Below are positions 17,615 to 26,924 of a DNA stretch of 64,000 bases, piece by piece. This DNA comes from Paenibacillus sp. BIC5C1. Its GTDB lineage: Bacteria; Bacillota; Bacilli; Paenibacillales; Paenibacillaceae. The position numbers and the translations under genes were made by a program. Position 1 is the first letter of the stretch, and each line of letters begins with the position of its first letter. The stretch covers positions 6,944,001 through 7,008,000 of the forward strand of contig NZ_CP135922.1 of assembly GCF_032399705.1 (NCBI RefSeq), given 5' to 3'. The notes beneath the pieces were generated by a model. It saw only the letters and a program-made list of their open reading frames with translations, was not told the DNA's origin and did no database searches.

Positions 17615-18379
17615 ATGGGCAGATTATCAGGCAAAGTAGCAGTAATTACAGGTGCAGGCAGCGGCATGGGGGCTGAACAGGCTCGTTTATTCGCCAAAGA
17701 AGGCGCAAAGGTTGTCGGTGCTGATATGAACATTGAGGGTCTTCAATCCGTAATGGACGAAATCAAAGCCGCTGGCGGAGAAGCTATCGCGGTTAAGCTA
17801 AATATCTCCTCCCCTGAAGAATGGGAGAACACAATCCAAACGGCTGTAGACACATACGGCAAAGTCAATGTTCTGGTCAATACAGCAGGCGTTGCCGGTC
17901 CATTTGTCGCCAAGGCCGCTGAGCATGATGTAGATGAATGGGATAAATTGATTGGGATTAACCTGAAAGGGGCCTTCCTGGGCAGCAAATATGCCATCCC
18001 GGAGATGATCAAGACTGGCGGAGGTTCTATCGTCACGATTTCTTCCATTGGAGGTTTAATTGGTGGACAAGGGGGCACAGGATACGGTGCTGCCAAAGCA
18101 GGTTTGATTGGGATGACTCGTAACATCGCAGTTGACTATGGTAAGGATAATGTACGTGCAAACGTCATTTGCCCGGGGCAGATCAGAACTCCGATGTCCG
18201 CAGTTCTTGAAACGGGTGAGGCTAAAGAAGCCAAACAATATTATTTGAACAAAACGCCACTCGGACACTTCGGTGACCCGATTGATATTGCTTATACAGC
18301 ATTGTTCCTTGCATCTGAAGAGTCCAAATTTATTACAGGTACAGAGATTATCGTAGATGGCGGCGTGATGGCTAACTAA
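17615..18379 (+). CDS. Short-chain dehydrogenase/reductase (classical SDR)
   Basis: A 254-residue SDR enzyme: TGAGSGMG cofactor loop, ADMN after strand two (NAD-type), NTAG replacing NNAG, catalytic Ser and YGAAKAG, and the C-terminal FLASEESKFITGTEIIVDGG. Start ATG is preceded by TTGGAGGCG. The gene is monocistronic, convergent with the GntR regulator at 18408 and sharing its terminator. Its nearest relative in the window by motif pattern is the SDR at 9311 (both have ESKFITG near the C-terminus). The substrate is unknown; a GntR neighbour suggests a catabolic sugar-acid or alcohol substrate, which is inference. Confidence 0.88.
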   Translation: MGRLSGKVAVITGAGSGMGAEQARLFAKEGAKVVGADMNIEGLQSVMDEIKAAGGEAIAVKLNISSPEEWENTIQTAVDTYGKVNVLVNTAGVAGPFVAKAAEHDVDEWDKLIGINLKGAFLGSKYAIPEMIKTGGGSIVTISSIGGLIGGQGGTGYGAAKAGLIGMTRNIAVDYGKDNVRANVICPGQIRTPMSAVLETGEAKEAKQYYLNKTPLGHFGDPIDIAYTALFLASEESKFITGTEIIVDGGVMAN

Positions 18380-18393
18380 GCTAAATACAAAGA

Positions 18394-18425
18394 AGAGACA
18401 GCTACAACTATTGTAGTCTGTCTCT
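18394..18425. terminator. Bidirectional terminator overlapping gntR stop
   Basis: The arms AGAGACAG (18394-18401) and CTGTCTCT (18418-18425) are followed by TTTTTATT on the plus strand. The TAG stop of the minus-strand gntR gene (18408-18410) lies inside the loop. Confidence 0.8.
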
Positions 18426-19094
18426 TTTTATTGTCTCATCCTTGATATTCAAGGACTGTCTGGTTAATATTTCGAATGACTCTTTTGCTTTTTCAAAGTC
18501 ACCGTCCACCAAGGCGTTAACAAGCGCCTCCAAATAACGGCTGCGAATTTCGGTTCGCTCTACATCGCCCCAATTCATTTGGGAGTAGACATTGGTTATA
18601 TAGGTGATATCCGAGTAAAATTTGATAAATGCAATATTGCCAGCCACCTGGAAAACGTAACCACACAATTGATGCACCTTCACCACATACTCCAAAATAT
18701 TTTTTTGGTTCAGCTGTTCCTTCGCTTCTTTTAGATACTGCTGGAGCTGATGTCGGGTCTCCTCGTTCCACTTAGATCGGGAATAATCAATTCCTATTCG
18801 GAACAATTCAATTAATGCAGATGTGTAATCTGCCATCTCTTCTTCCGAGATAGCCTTTACACGGACACCTCTTCTTGGCAGTCGTTCAATGACACCTCTG
18901 CTCTCCAGAATATAAAAAGCCTCCCTCACCGGGATATTACTCACATTTAGCTCTTTGGCGATATTGGATTCAATTAACCGGGTATCCTGTACCAGCTCAC
19001 CTGTAAATATTTTCTTTAATATATAATTGGCTATTTGATCCGGCAACTGGCTTCTCTCATTGTCCAATAATGAAGAGAAATGATGATTTTGCAT
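18408..19094 (-). CDS. GntR family regulator (FadR subfamily, FCD domain)
   Basis: A 228-residue regulator. The winged helix is in residues 10-80 (LIESNIAKELNVSNIPVREA, then GVIERLPRRGVRVK). The C-terminal all-helical FCD ligand domain covers the rest. The gene ends inside the loop of a terminator hairpin. It follows the unknown gene at 19131 with a 36-base gap on the same strand, so the two probably form one unit. The convergent SDR gene is a candidate target. Members of this subfamily usually sense organic or sugar acids. The effector cannot be told from the sequence. Confidence 0.86.
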   Translation of the reverse strand: MQNHHFSSLLDNERSQLPDQIANYILKKIFTGELVQDTRLIESNIAKELNVSNIPVREAFYILESRGVIERLPRRGVRVKAISEEEMADYTSALIELFRIGIDYSRSKWNEETRHQLQQYLKEAKEQLNQKNILEYVVKVHQLCGYVFQVAGNIAFIKFYSDITYITNVYSQMNWGDVERTEIRSRYLEALVNALVDGDFEKAKESFEILTRQSLNIKDETIKRDRLQ

Positions 19095-19130
19095 ATCGAT
19101 AATCCCTTCTACTCTGATTCGTTCTCCAAC

Positions 19131-19754
19131 CTACTTTGTCTTCATAACAAGCGAGTATGTATTGAAAATCCATGATTGCCTCATATCTTCGGCAGCTTCC
19201 TTGCTCATCCGAACTGAGGTCTTCTGCTCGTGTAAACCTTCTGGTGCAGGTACGAAGAACCGCAGCAATTTGGTTATTTTTTTGATTTCATCCGCCACTT
19301 CATGAAATAACGTATACGTTAGCGGATGATGATCCTGAATATCCTCGTATATATAATACTCACCTTTCTCATCCTCCATATGAATTGCAAGTCCTTTGGG
19401 AAAAGATAGCAAGATAGACGGTAATTCATCCTCCGCCCATTGTCCAAAATATGGAAAGCTAATGCCTTCGTTTTTCACAAATAAACCGGACTTTTCCTTA
19501 TCGAGCATACTCAAGATCGAATATACAAAGTAAGGGCGAATAACCTCCCCTTCCTCTTTTTCGGTTGCCGTATAGAAATTATAAAATTGACTATATGCCT
19601 CATATATCTGATTGTAATCATATCGGGTCTGGGCGAGGTTGGGACTTATGAAAAGGACCTGTTTCTGCTCAAAAATTCTCAAAACAGATTTGAATTGTTC
19701 GGGCGTTATAAGATATGAAAGTTTATAAAACCCACTGTTTTTCAATCGATTCAT
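19131..19754 (-). CDS. Protein of unknown function upstream of gntR
   Basis: A 207-residue soluble protein, mixed alpha/beta, rich in aromatic residues (YDYNQIYEAYSQFYNFYT). I recognise no family. The middle segment ILLSFPKGLAIHMEDEKGEYY reads like beta strands, and the end LLRFFVPAPEGLHEQK is basic. There is no signal peptide or membrane segment. GGTGAG precedes the ATG. The only functional hint is its place directly upstream of the GntR regulator, in the same probable transcript. Confidence 0.7.
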   Translation of the reverse strand: MNRLKNSGFYKLSYLITPEQFKSVLRIFEQKQVLFISPNLAQTRYDYNQIYEAYSQFYNFYTATEKEEGEVIRPYFVYSILSMLDKEKSGLFVKNEGISFPYFGQWAEDELPSILLSFPKGLAIHMEDEKGEYYIYEDIQDHHPLTYTLFHEVADEIKKITKLLRFFVPAPEGLHEQKTSVRMSKEAAEDMRQSWIFNTYSLVMKTK

Positions 19755-19874
19755 CGGATCTCACCGCCAAGTATAGATTCATAATCGTTGAAGCAATTCA
19801 GCCATGTGACACTTCATTCCAGTCATGAATTATTATATCGCACTACAGGGTGTTCTCCAAAACAATATCAAAAT

Positions 19875-19915
19875 AAGAGCGAAAGGGTTCGCGTTATACG
19901 AACCCTCTCGCTCTT
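19875..19915 (-). terminator. Intrinsic terminator after SLH phosphatase gene
   Basis: Long arms AAGAGCGAAAGGGTTCG (19875-19891) and CGAACCCTCTCGCTCTT (19899-19915) with one mismatch. A T-rich tail follows on the minus strand and an A/T run also on the plus strand. It lies 78 bases past the stop of the gene at 19994. Confidence 0.82.
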
Positions 19916-19993
19916 TAAAAAAATTGAGTTATGCATTTTTCGCCAGAATTATACTTTAGGATCTGGCGAGTGGCGAGTAGCTTATACATGCTT

Positions 19994-22609
19994 TTACAAC
20001 CCTTCGATAAGTGCCTTGATTGAGCTGTCACTCTCCAGTGCGCGGATGATCATCGTCACGGCTTCAGCCCGTGTAGCTTTGCCGCTCGGCGAGAATACGG
20101 AAGAGGATAGCCCTTGCACCAGATTGGCCGATGAAGCCTGCGCGATTGCCGCCGCTGCCCAGTTACTGCTGTCCACATCACTGAAGCTCGTCGGAGCACT
20201 AGTTGCAAGTGCATTCAGGTCAAGCACACGAGCAATGATCGTCACCATCTCAGCGCGGGAGATCGTTGCATTTGGTTTGAAGCTGCCGTCCGCATAACCA
20301 CCAATCACTCCCTTATCAGCCAAAGCACTGATGTAACCCGCAGCCCAATTTGAGCTTGTATCCTTAAAGCTGGCGGAAGCCGTGCTTTCGCCCAGACCCA
20401 ATGCCCGAGCAACCATGGCGGTAAATTCCGCTCTGGTTACAGATGCATTTGGCTGGAATTTGCCGTTTGCATAACCGTTAATTATGCGCAGCTTCACGGC
20501 AGTACTGATATTTCTGTCAGCCCAGTGACCTGTGACATCGTTGAATTTCTTATTTTCATTTTTCGTCGCCGCAATAGCTTCGTTCACTGCCTTCAGCACC
20601 GTTTCCTGACTCACAACACCCGATTTGAACGGATTAACCTGTGTTGTTGGCGGTACTGTAGGTTCCGTTGTAGGAGGTGTGGTTACTGTTCCCGAATCTG
20701 TTCCAGAACCCGTTGATGGTGTGGATGGTGTTGGTGTAGTGACCGATCCACCACCTGTACCCGGTGTACTTGGGGTTGTTGGGGTTGTACCCGGATTCGT
20801 TGTATCTGCAATCACCAGCGCGATGCGGTTGTTCTCGTATTTAACCTGGGTAGTATATTTGCTTGGCAGGCCATCCACCTGAACAGAGGCAAATTTGCCG
20901 CTTTGCTGATTGGAACCATGGCTTACAAGTGTGATCTCACCCGCGCCAGGTACATAGCTGCTGGCAAAATTCACATGCAGTGTTCCGGCGGTATTCACCA
21001 TACCTTTAACGTCGAGCACATCATTTGCAGAAGCTACGTTGAGTTCCAGCGTCCCGTCAGCAGCCTGCGTGTAGTTGCCTTCAATGTTCCATTTGCCCGT
21101 CACGCTCTCCGTAAGTGTACCCCCGCTGTTGACCACATCGCCATTACCAAAAGCTGTAGCTGTATCACCTTCCAGTGTACCCTCATTAACCTGGGTACCG
21201 CCGGAGTAGGTGTTAGCCCCCCGCAGTTTCAATGTACCGCTGCCTTCCTTCGTCAGCTTGCCGGTACCGGAGATGTTGTTCTGCCAAATGTCTATGGCGT
21301 TGAAACCACCCTTGCTGGCATCCATCGTAACCGTTACATCGCTGTTGAAGGCGCCGTATCCGTCAGCAGCCGCAAACAGATTAAGACGTCCCCAACCTTC
21401 CGGATCATCCAGCAGCGGGTAACCCGATTCGATTGCGGTTGTTGCCAGTACAGCACGACGCTGATCCGCGCTCAGGTAAGGCTGTCTGGTCTCGGTCAGC
21501 ACTTCGGCCCCCTTAGGCACCGCCACGGGCTCCGTTGTAGAACCGATCTGCGGGAAGCCGTAGGTCAGACGTTGGGTGAACTCAGCCTTGTTCTTCTCAT
21601 AGTCGGTAAATCGGTCTTCTGCTGTTCCAGTCTCCTTCAAAAGCACGTTATGCGCCTGATCGTACGCCGCCTGCTTCAATTCCGCATTCTCAGGATCATT
21701 CAAAGCACCGGCTGCCAGGGCAGTTGCAAGCACACGTCCGCCCATGACATCCAGCGGGGAGTGCATTCCGGCAACAACTCGGTTGTTGCCCATCTCCGAT
21801 GCACGCGTAACCAGTTCCTGGAATCGTTCAGGGGTTGCATAAGCTAATGCAAGCGCAGCAAGGTAGGACGCATTGGTATGTCCACTCGGGAAGCCGCCGT
21901 CGGAGGCCGCCTCTGAAACGTCTTTGATTGCCGGTCTCAGCGTTGGCACGACAACCTCATTCGTATTCAGCCAGCGGAATGGACGCATATAACTGAAGAA
22001 ATTTTTGGACGGATTCGATGATGCCGCGTTCCCCCGCAAGGCTCCGACCAGATCTACCATTTTGCCCAGATCGGAATTTGAATCTCCGGCTTTATTGGTA
22101 GAATTACCGTCGTCATACTTCTTCGTCGTTGCATCTTCGGGAATGCTTGTAATTGTGGTGTATGTGCCTGATTTTTCACGATACACATCAGCCAGCGAAC
22201 CCAGCCCCTCGGTTGCACCATAGGATTGGTTCGTACGGTCTGTATAATATGCTGCATCCTCTTCTGCCTTGGTGCGAGTTGCAGCGATATTCGCTACATA
22301 TTGAATGTTGTAATCCAATATATCAGCTTTAAGTTTTGTGCCATTATCCCATGAATCACCTGGCGTCCAGAGGTCCAGGAACTTGGACAGCGTGTCTAGG
22401 GCCGGGTTGGTCTCAAGCGTGTTGTTGGATGAGCTATTGTTCTTATACGTATCTACGAAATACCCCCATGCCGGCTCTTGCGGTAATGGAACTGGTGCAT
22501 CGGTTGATACTGCGAGCGCAGCGCCTGATGCCATTGAATTAGAGAGAAGCATCACACCCATCGCAGCGGCAAACATTTTTTTCTTGTTTTTATTAGCCTT
22601 CGTTTTCAA
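19994..22609 (-). CDS. Surface-anchored PAP2 phosphatase with autotransporter-type repeat and three SLH domains
   Basis: An 871-residue secreted protein. The start is TTG at 22609 (MKTKANKNKKKMFAAAMG), ten bases after GGGAG and giving an ideal signal peptide; a longer reading has no ribosome site. Residues about 45-350 form a class A acid phosphatase/haloperoxidase-like PAP2 domain with FPSGHTNAS (His244) and NNRVVAGMHSPLDVMGG. Residues about 445-480 (GTGKLTKEGSGTLKLRGANT, then YSGGTQVNEGTL) match the passenger-associated repeat seen in Gram-negative autotransporters. A Thr/Pro/Gly-rich linker follows, then three SLH domains (FNDVTGHWADRNIS; FKDTSSNWAAGYI; FSDVDSSNWAAAAI) that would anchor it to secondary cell wall polymer. 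It is divergent from the AraC regulator. Confidence 0.88.
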   Translation of the reverse strand: MKTKANKNKKKMFAAAMGVMLLSNSMASGAALAVSTDAPVPLPQEPAWGYFVDTYKNNSSSNNTLETNPALDTLSKFLDLWTPGDSWDNGTKLKADILDYNIQYVANIAATRTKAEEDAAYYTDRTNQSYGATEGLGSLADVYREKSGTYTTITSIPEDATTKKYDDGNSTNKAGDSNSDLGKMVDLVGALRGNAASSNPSKNFFSYMRPFRWLNTNEVVVPTLRPAIKDVSEAASDGGFPSGHTNASYLAALALAYATPERFQELVTRASEMGNNRVVAGMHSPLDVMGGRVLATALAAGALNDPENAELKQAAYDQAHNVLLKETGTAEDRFTDYEKNKAEFTQRLTYGFPQIGSTTEPVAVPKGAEVLTETRQPYLSADQRRAVLATTAIESGYPLLDDPEGWGRLNLFAAADGYGAFNSDVTVTMDASKGGFNAIDIWQNNISGTGKLTKEGSGTLKLRGANTYSGGTQVNEGTLEGDTATAFGNGDVVNSGGTLTESVTGKWNIEGNYTQAADGTLELNVASANDVLDVKGMVNTAGTLHVNFASSYVPGAGEITLVSHGSNQQSGKFASVQVDGLPSKYTTQVKYENNRIALVIADTTNPGTTPTTPSTPGTGGGSVTTPTPSTPSTGSGTDSGTVTTPPTTEPTVPPTTQVNPFKSGVVSQETVLKAVNEAIAATKNENKKFNDVTGHWADRNISTAVKLRIINGYANGKFQPNASVTRAEFTAMVARALGLGESTASASFKDTSSNWAAGYISALADKGVIGGYADGSFKPNATISRAEMVTIIARVLDLNALATSAPTSFSDVDSSNWAAAAIAQASSANLVQGLSSSVFSPSGKATRAEAVTMIIRALESDSSIKALIEGL

Positions 22610-22816
22610 TTCTTTTCGACTCCCATCGTTTTGTAGTTGGTCTCGAATCGGTCTCAATGTAGCACCCGGCACGCTGAACCAGCAATAAAACAATTTCGCC
22701 ATTGTATCAATTTCGGAGCAATCTCGCCTTTTTTCGACATTTAACATTCGCTTAATATAAATCTTGAACTTTGGTGGAATCTCGTAGTGTATAATCGTCG
22801 CCGGGAGGAATGCCTC

Positions 22817-25156
22817 ATGAAAAAATGGAGCTCCGCATGGGCGAATCTTGCGATTTCGTACGGTTCCATCGTCGTCGTTATTGTGCTGCTCATATGCTCT
22901 TTCTTCTATATCTATTTCTCACGCAGTTACAATGAAGAGTTGCAGAACAAGAATCAGCTGATTCTTGAAAATACAACACAAACCATTGAAGGAACGATCC
23001 TGCAAAGGGTGCAGCAAATCTATCTGGACCTGTCACTCGACAAGTCTGCGGATATTCGACTGTTCGCTGGACCATCTACCCGGAGCGGGCTGGACAGCGT
23101 CATTGACCTTCAGGAATTACTTAAGTCCAAAGTTGCCGGCAACACGGACATGATTCAGGCCATACATCTCTATTATCCTGGACAAAACATCATGCTATCG
23201 TCGCTATACGGCCTGCGCTATAACGCCGATCAAGGGGAAGGCTCGACTTATTATTCAGATTGGCTTCAGGACATGCGAACAAGCAAGCAAAATAGCTTAT
23301 GGACAGCTTCACGCCAGGTGCCTCAGGATATTTTCTCCAGCGTGTCAGGTGGCGGAAGCAACGCCCTGTTTACGTACGCGCACAGCTATCCTTTTCAGTC
23401 CACAGGCGAAACCGGAGATGTCTTTATTGCAATAGATGTAAAGGAAAGCGCGATAAGCAGCATCATCGAGAATATGATGCCCTCACAATACAACAGCACA
23501 TTTATCGTTAACCCGATGGGTAACGCCATTAGCAATGCCAGTACAGACACTCCGGGTCAGTCAGGGGAATACGGTGCCAGCATCAAGAAAGCTTTACAGT
23601 CCGGAAACGAGAAGGGCAGCTTTGACGACAAGATCGGCAATACATCGGTTGTTGTGTCCTACCAGACCCTGCCTTCGACAGGATGGACTATCTATAGCGC
23701 AATGCCAGCCAGCTTCTATTATGAGCAATCAATCATGGTACAGAAGCTCATCCTCGGCATCTGCATCATCGCCATCCTGATTGGTCTGGCGCTGTCCGCA
23801 GTACTGGTCAAAGCCAACTACAGTCCGATTAAACGCCTCGTTAACCGAATTAAGGACTTATCCGGGCCTACACCCAAACATATTTCGAATGAATACCGAC
23901 TGATCGACAGTGCCTTCTTGCAATTAAGCGATAAGGTGAGCAGCCTTGAGGAAACGCTGCTGGCCAACAGCCCGGCCATCAAGCACAACGCCGTACTGAA
24001 TTTACTGCACGGTAGCTATAGCCCAGAACAGTGGGCGGAAGAACGGACTGCACTGGGCATTTCACAACCCTATCAGGGATACTGCTGCTTGCTCCTAAAT
24101 ACCGCGGTAGTCCACATGGGACTTAGCTCGGAGAACCTGTCATCGGTCATATCAAGATTGATCCATGGGCTGGAGTCCCTATCCTTGCCGGACAGCCGCC
24201 TGATTGTCGAGGAACTGCCGGATAAGAAGCTGGCGGTTATTCTGTGTACGGATATAGCTTCTGAACCGCTGCTGGACAAGCTGTCCCGGCTTCTATTGTC
24301 AGAGGCACGACAGCAGTTCCAGCCTAATATTCAGCTGTCGTCAGGCTCCTGGGTGCAGGAGCTTGCCGATGTGCACAGAAGCTTCAGCGATGCCCAGGCG
24401 TTGATGAAATACGCGTATTTCCTGCCCGAGCTCCATATCCTGAAGGATCGCAGCATTCTCCAGCGGGAGCACAATATGGATGAAATTCCGCAGACCCTGC
24501 TTGCCAAGTTCAGGGACAAGCTTCATGCCAGACAGCCGGATGAGGCTGTTGCCGCTGTTGACCAGTTCATTGCCACGATGAGGGAAGGATTATATCCCGC
24601 AGACTATTGTCATTTTATGCTGGCGAATGCGGTATTCGTCTACTCGGATGTTGTGAAAAATGTCCGTTACAAGCATCCCCTTCAGCTCGGTCATTCCGAT
24701 CTGTACCATGAGTACATCAGTATCGCCAATATCGTGGCATACCGCGACTGGCTGGTGGAGTCGGTCACGGTATTTATCTCCGAAACGGAGAAACGGAACA
24801 GCGACCGGGCCGTCTCCACCATCGGGATTGCAAAACAATATATTGAGGAGCATTTGTCCGAAGATCTGTCACTGGAGGCCGTAGGAGCGCAGGTGTTCAT
24901 CAGTCCCAAATATTTGAGCAAGCTCTTTAAAGAAGAACTTGGCGTCACCTATACCGACTATGTCACTTCCCGGCGGATGGAACGGGCCAAAGAACTGATT
25001 GAGAACAACAACATGACTATTGAACGGATCGCAAGTTCCGTCGGCTACGGAACGACTGCCTATTTCATTAAACGGTTCAAGGAAATGTACGGCTGTACGC
25101 CGGGCCATTATTTACGCAAGAATGCTTCGGCAGAAATTGCGGAAGCTGGATCTTAA
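22817..25156 (+). CDS. Membrane-bound AraC family transcriptional regulator
   Basis: A 779-residue protein. One N-terminal membrane helix (about 15-37) and a second near 310-330 enclose an extracytoplasmic dCache-like sensor. The C-terminal 100 residues are a double HTH of the AraC type (LSLEAVGAQVFISPKYLSKL then IERIASSVGYGTTAYFIKRF). This is the common Paenibacillus design in which an AraC regulator senses a ligand across the membrane, often near sugar ABC transporters. I chose the ATG at 22817, eight bases after GGGAGG. The solute-binding lipoprotein gene follows 18 bases after the stop and is likely in the same operon. Confidence 0.88.
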   Translation: MKKWSSAWANLAISYGSIVVVIVLLICSFFYIYFSRSYNEELQNKNQLILENTTQTIEGTILQRVQQIYLDLSLDKSADIRLFAGPSTRSGLDSVIDLQELLKSKVAGNTDMIQAIHLYYPGQNIMLSSLYGLRYNADQGEGSTYYSDWLQDMRTSKQNSLWTASRQVPQDIFSSVSGGGSNALFTYAHSYPFQSTGETGDVFIAIDVKESAISSIIENMMPSQYNSTFIVNPMGNAISNASTDTPGQSGEYGASIKKALQSGNEKGSFDDKIGNTSVVVSYQTLPSTGWTIYSAMPASFYYEQSIMVQKLILGICIIAILIGLALSAVLVKANYSPIKRLVNRIKDLSGPTPKHISNEYRLIDSAFLQLSDKVSSLEETLLANSPAIKHNAVLNLLHGSYSPEQWAEERTALGISQPYQGYCCLLLNTAVVHMGLSSENLSSVISRLIHGLESLSLPDSRLIVEELPDKKLAVILCTDIASEPLLDKLSRLLLSEARQQFQPNIQLSSGSWVQELADVHRSFSDAQALMKYAYFLPELHILKDRSILQREHNMDEIPQTLLAKFRDKLHARQPDEAVAAVDQFIATMREGLYPADYCHFMLANAVFVYSDVVKNVRYKHPLQLGHSDLYHEYISIANIVAYRDWLVESVTVFISETEKRNSDRAVSTIGIAKQYIEEHLSEDLSLEAVGAQVFISPKYLSKLFKEELGVTYTDYVTSRRMERAKELIENNNMTIERIASSVGYGTTAYFIKRFKEMYGCTPGHYLRKNASAEIAEAGS

Positions 25157-25174
25157 GGTGAGGAAGGGTTGCGG

Positions 25175-26812
25175 ATGAAAAATAAGGGATGGCTGCGCGT
25201 TACTGCACTTCTCGCAATGCTGATTCCGGTAGGCATGATCAGTATCCTCAGCGGCTGCGATCTGCCACTCGGGCAGAAGACCACAACGGATAAGCAAGAG
25301 GCCCATTCGGCTTCTCCCAATTCGCGCTACCACATTTCATGGACGATGCATCAGAATGTTCCAGTGCCTGAGGATGCGGAAATGCTCAAGTACGTGGAAG
25401 ACAAATTCGACGTTGATCTCGATGTATGGAACCTTGAAAACAACAAATATGAATCCCTTCTCGACATGAAGCTCGCCCAGGGTGCCATTCCCGATCTGTT
25501 CCGTATACGCCAGCCGCAGGATCTGCTCAAGTACCAGCAGCAAGGCGTACTGGCCGAGATTCCTGTGGATATGCTCAACACATACGCTCCGAACCTGATG
25601 AGTGTCATCCGGGAAAATGCGCCTGCTTACGAAAATGCCGGAATGATTGACGGAACCTATTATGGTATTCCTGTTATTAATCCGACCAACATCTATCGTA
25701 CCCCGGTCGTTTTCCGGCAGGACTGGCTGGACAAGCTTGGCCTGTCGGTGCCGCAAACGCTGGCTGATTTTGAGAAAGTAATCTATGCCTTCACCAACGA
25801 TGATCCTGACGGCAATGGGATCAAGGATACCTATGGCTTGTCCAGCGAAGGCATGAACGTTGTATTTGGTGCCTTTGGGCAAATCGTTTTCGCGGATCAG
25901 CTCTACTTCAGCATAAAGGATGGAGAGCAGGTCATCGGGGCACTTCAGTCTGAAATGAAAGAAGCACTGCGATATTTACGCAAATGGTACCGGGACGGCG
26001 TGATCGATCCCGAGTTTATTACCGGGGAGAATAAGGGCAGCTACAAACACCTGTCTCACGCCTTTATTAACGGCAGGATCGGAATGACCTCCATGGGCAA
26101 TTATTATCACTGGATTCAGGATGGTGATTACGTGGACTGGAGTTATGGCTCGAATGGTCATGCCGTAGAGACTCCGGTGCAATCGACCTTTAACGTGAAG
26201 GAGCTGACCGCCAAGAACCCGGAGGCCCGGGTGGTGTTCGGCAGACCGTTTAGCGGACCATACGGGCAGCTCGGCTCCAAGGGATACGATATGTTAATGA
26301 GCTTCACGGCCATCGGCGCAGATGCCGTCAAGGAACCAGGCAAGCTTGCGACGATACTTCGAATTCTGGATGATGTCAGCGCAAATCCTGATCCTAACGA
26401 GGCGGCTACTCTGGCCTTAGGCGTGAAGGGCAAGCATTGGACTTGGACGGATACGTTTCCGCAGAATACGGTCATTCTTCCTCCGTACGACAAGATGTTC
26501 AGTTATCAAAACGCAATCGGCGCCAATCTGGGCATGACCGTGCCTCTGAAGCAGACCGGGCGGCGAGAGCAGTGGGCTTCGACCCTCGGGCTAGACCAGG
26601 AAGGCATTTACAACTCACTTGAGGTAGCAACCCCCTCCCTTGCCAAAAACGGAGCAGAGCTGATCAAGCTGAAGAACAAGGCCTACATCTCCTTCATTAC
26701 AGGCGAGAGACCGCTGAGCGAATTTGATGATTTCGTGGAGGAATTTTTGGCCATAGGCGGCGCGGAAGTACTAAGCGAAGCGAACGAACGAGTGAGTGAT
26801 GTGAATGAGTGA
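25175..26812 (+). CDS. Extracellular solute-binding lipoprotein (sugar ABC type)
   Basis: A 545-residue protein with a signal peptide and lipobox (ILSGCD, Cys near 28). It has the length and features of Paenibacillus LplA-like family 1 binding proteins (YYGIPVINPTNIYRTPVVFRQDWLDKLG; TNDDPDGNGIKDTYGL, the latter a calcium-loop-like segment). Start ATG follows AGGAAGGG. No permease genes follow: the plus strand ends at a terminator at 26865. The binding protein may therefore feed a transporter encoded elsewhere or act as co-sensor of the upstream AraC regulator. The last codons (VSDVNE) and the stop lie within a 21-bp tandem repeat. Confidence 0.85.
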   Translation: MKNKGWLRVTALLAMLIPVGMISILSGCDLPLGQKTTTDKQEAHSASPNSRYHISWTMHQNVPVPEDAEMLKYVEDKFDVDLDVWNLENNKYESLLDMKLAQGAIPDLFRIRQPQDLLKYQQQGVLAEIPVDMLNTYAPNLMSVIRENAPAYENAGMIDGTYYGIPVINPTNIYRTPVVFRQDWLDKLGLSVPQTLADFEKVIYAFTNDDPDGNGIKDTYGLSSEGMNVVFGAFGQIVFADQLYFSIKDGEQVIGALQSEMKEALRYLRKWYRDGVIDPEFITGENKGSYKHLSHAFINGRIGMTSMGNYYHWIQDGDYVDWSYGSNGHAVETPVQSTFNVKELTAKNPEARVVFGRPFSGPYGQLGSKGYDMLMSFTAIGADAVKEPGKLATILRILDDVSANPDPNEAATLALGVKGKHWTWTDTFPQNTVILPPYDKMFSYQNAIGANLGMTVPLKQTGRREQWASTLGLDQEGIYNSLEVATPSLAKNGAELIKLKNKAYISFITGERPLSEFDDFVEEFLAIGGAEVLSEANERVSDVNE

Positions 26813-26853
26813 GTGAGTGATGTGAATGAGTGAGTGAGTGATGTGAATGAGTA
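26791..26853. repeat. Three tandem copies of a 21-bp unit
   Basis: The unit AGTGAGTGATGTGAATGAGT plus one base occurs at 26791-26811, 26812-26832 and 26833-26853. The copies are identical except for the final base (G, G, A). The stop codon of the solute-binding protein gene falls at the junction of copies 1 and 2. Confidence 0.95.
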
Positions 26854-26864
26854 AATGAACCGAA

Positions 26865-26891
26865 AAAAGAGCAGCTATCCACTGCTCTTTT
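26865..26891. terminator. Bidirectional intrinsic terminator
   Basis: The arms AAAAGAGCAG (26865-26874) and CTGCTCTTTT (26882-26891) form a perfect stem with A/T tails on both sides. It serves the convergent genes ending at 26812 (plus) and 26925 (minus). Confidence 0.85.
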
Positions 26892-26924
26892 CTGTCTCGG
26901 CCTCCATATTCACATGTGATGGAC

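Noticed and set aside
20903..21847. Long open frame opposite the SLH phosphatase gene
   Set aside because: Antisense to a clear multidomain gene; the protein shows no motifs and the composition is that of a shadow frame.
26791..26853. Tandem repeats as a possible CRISPR array
   Set aside because: The units are contiguous with no spacers, low in complexity and partly coding. No cas genes are present.
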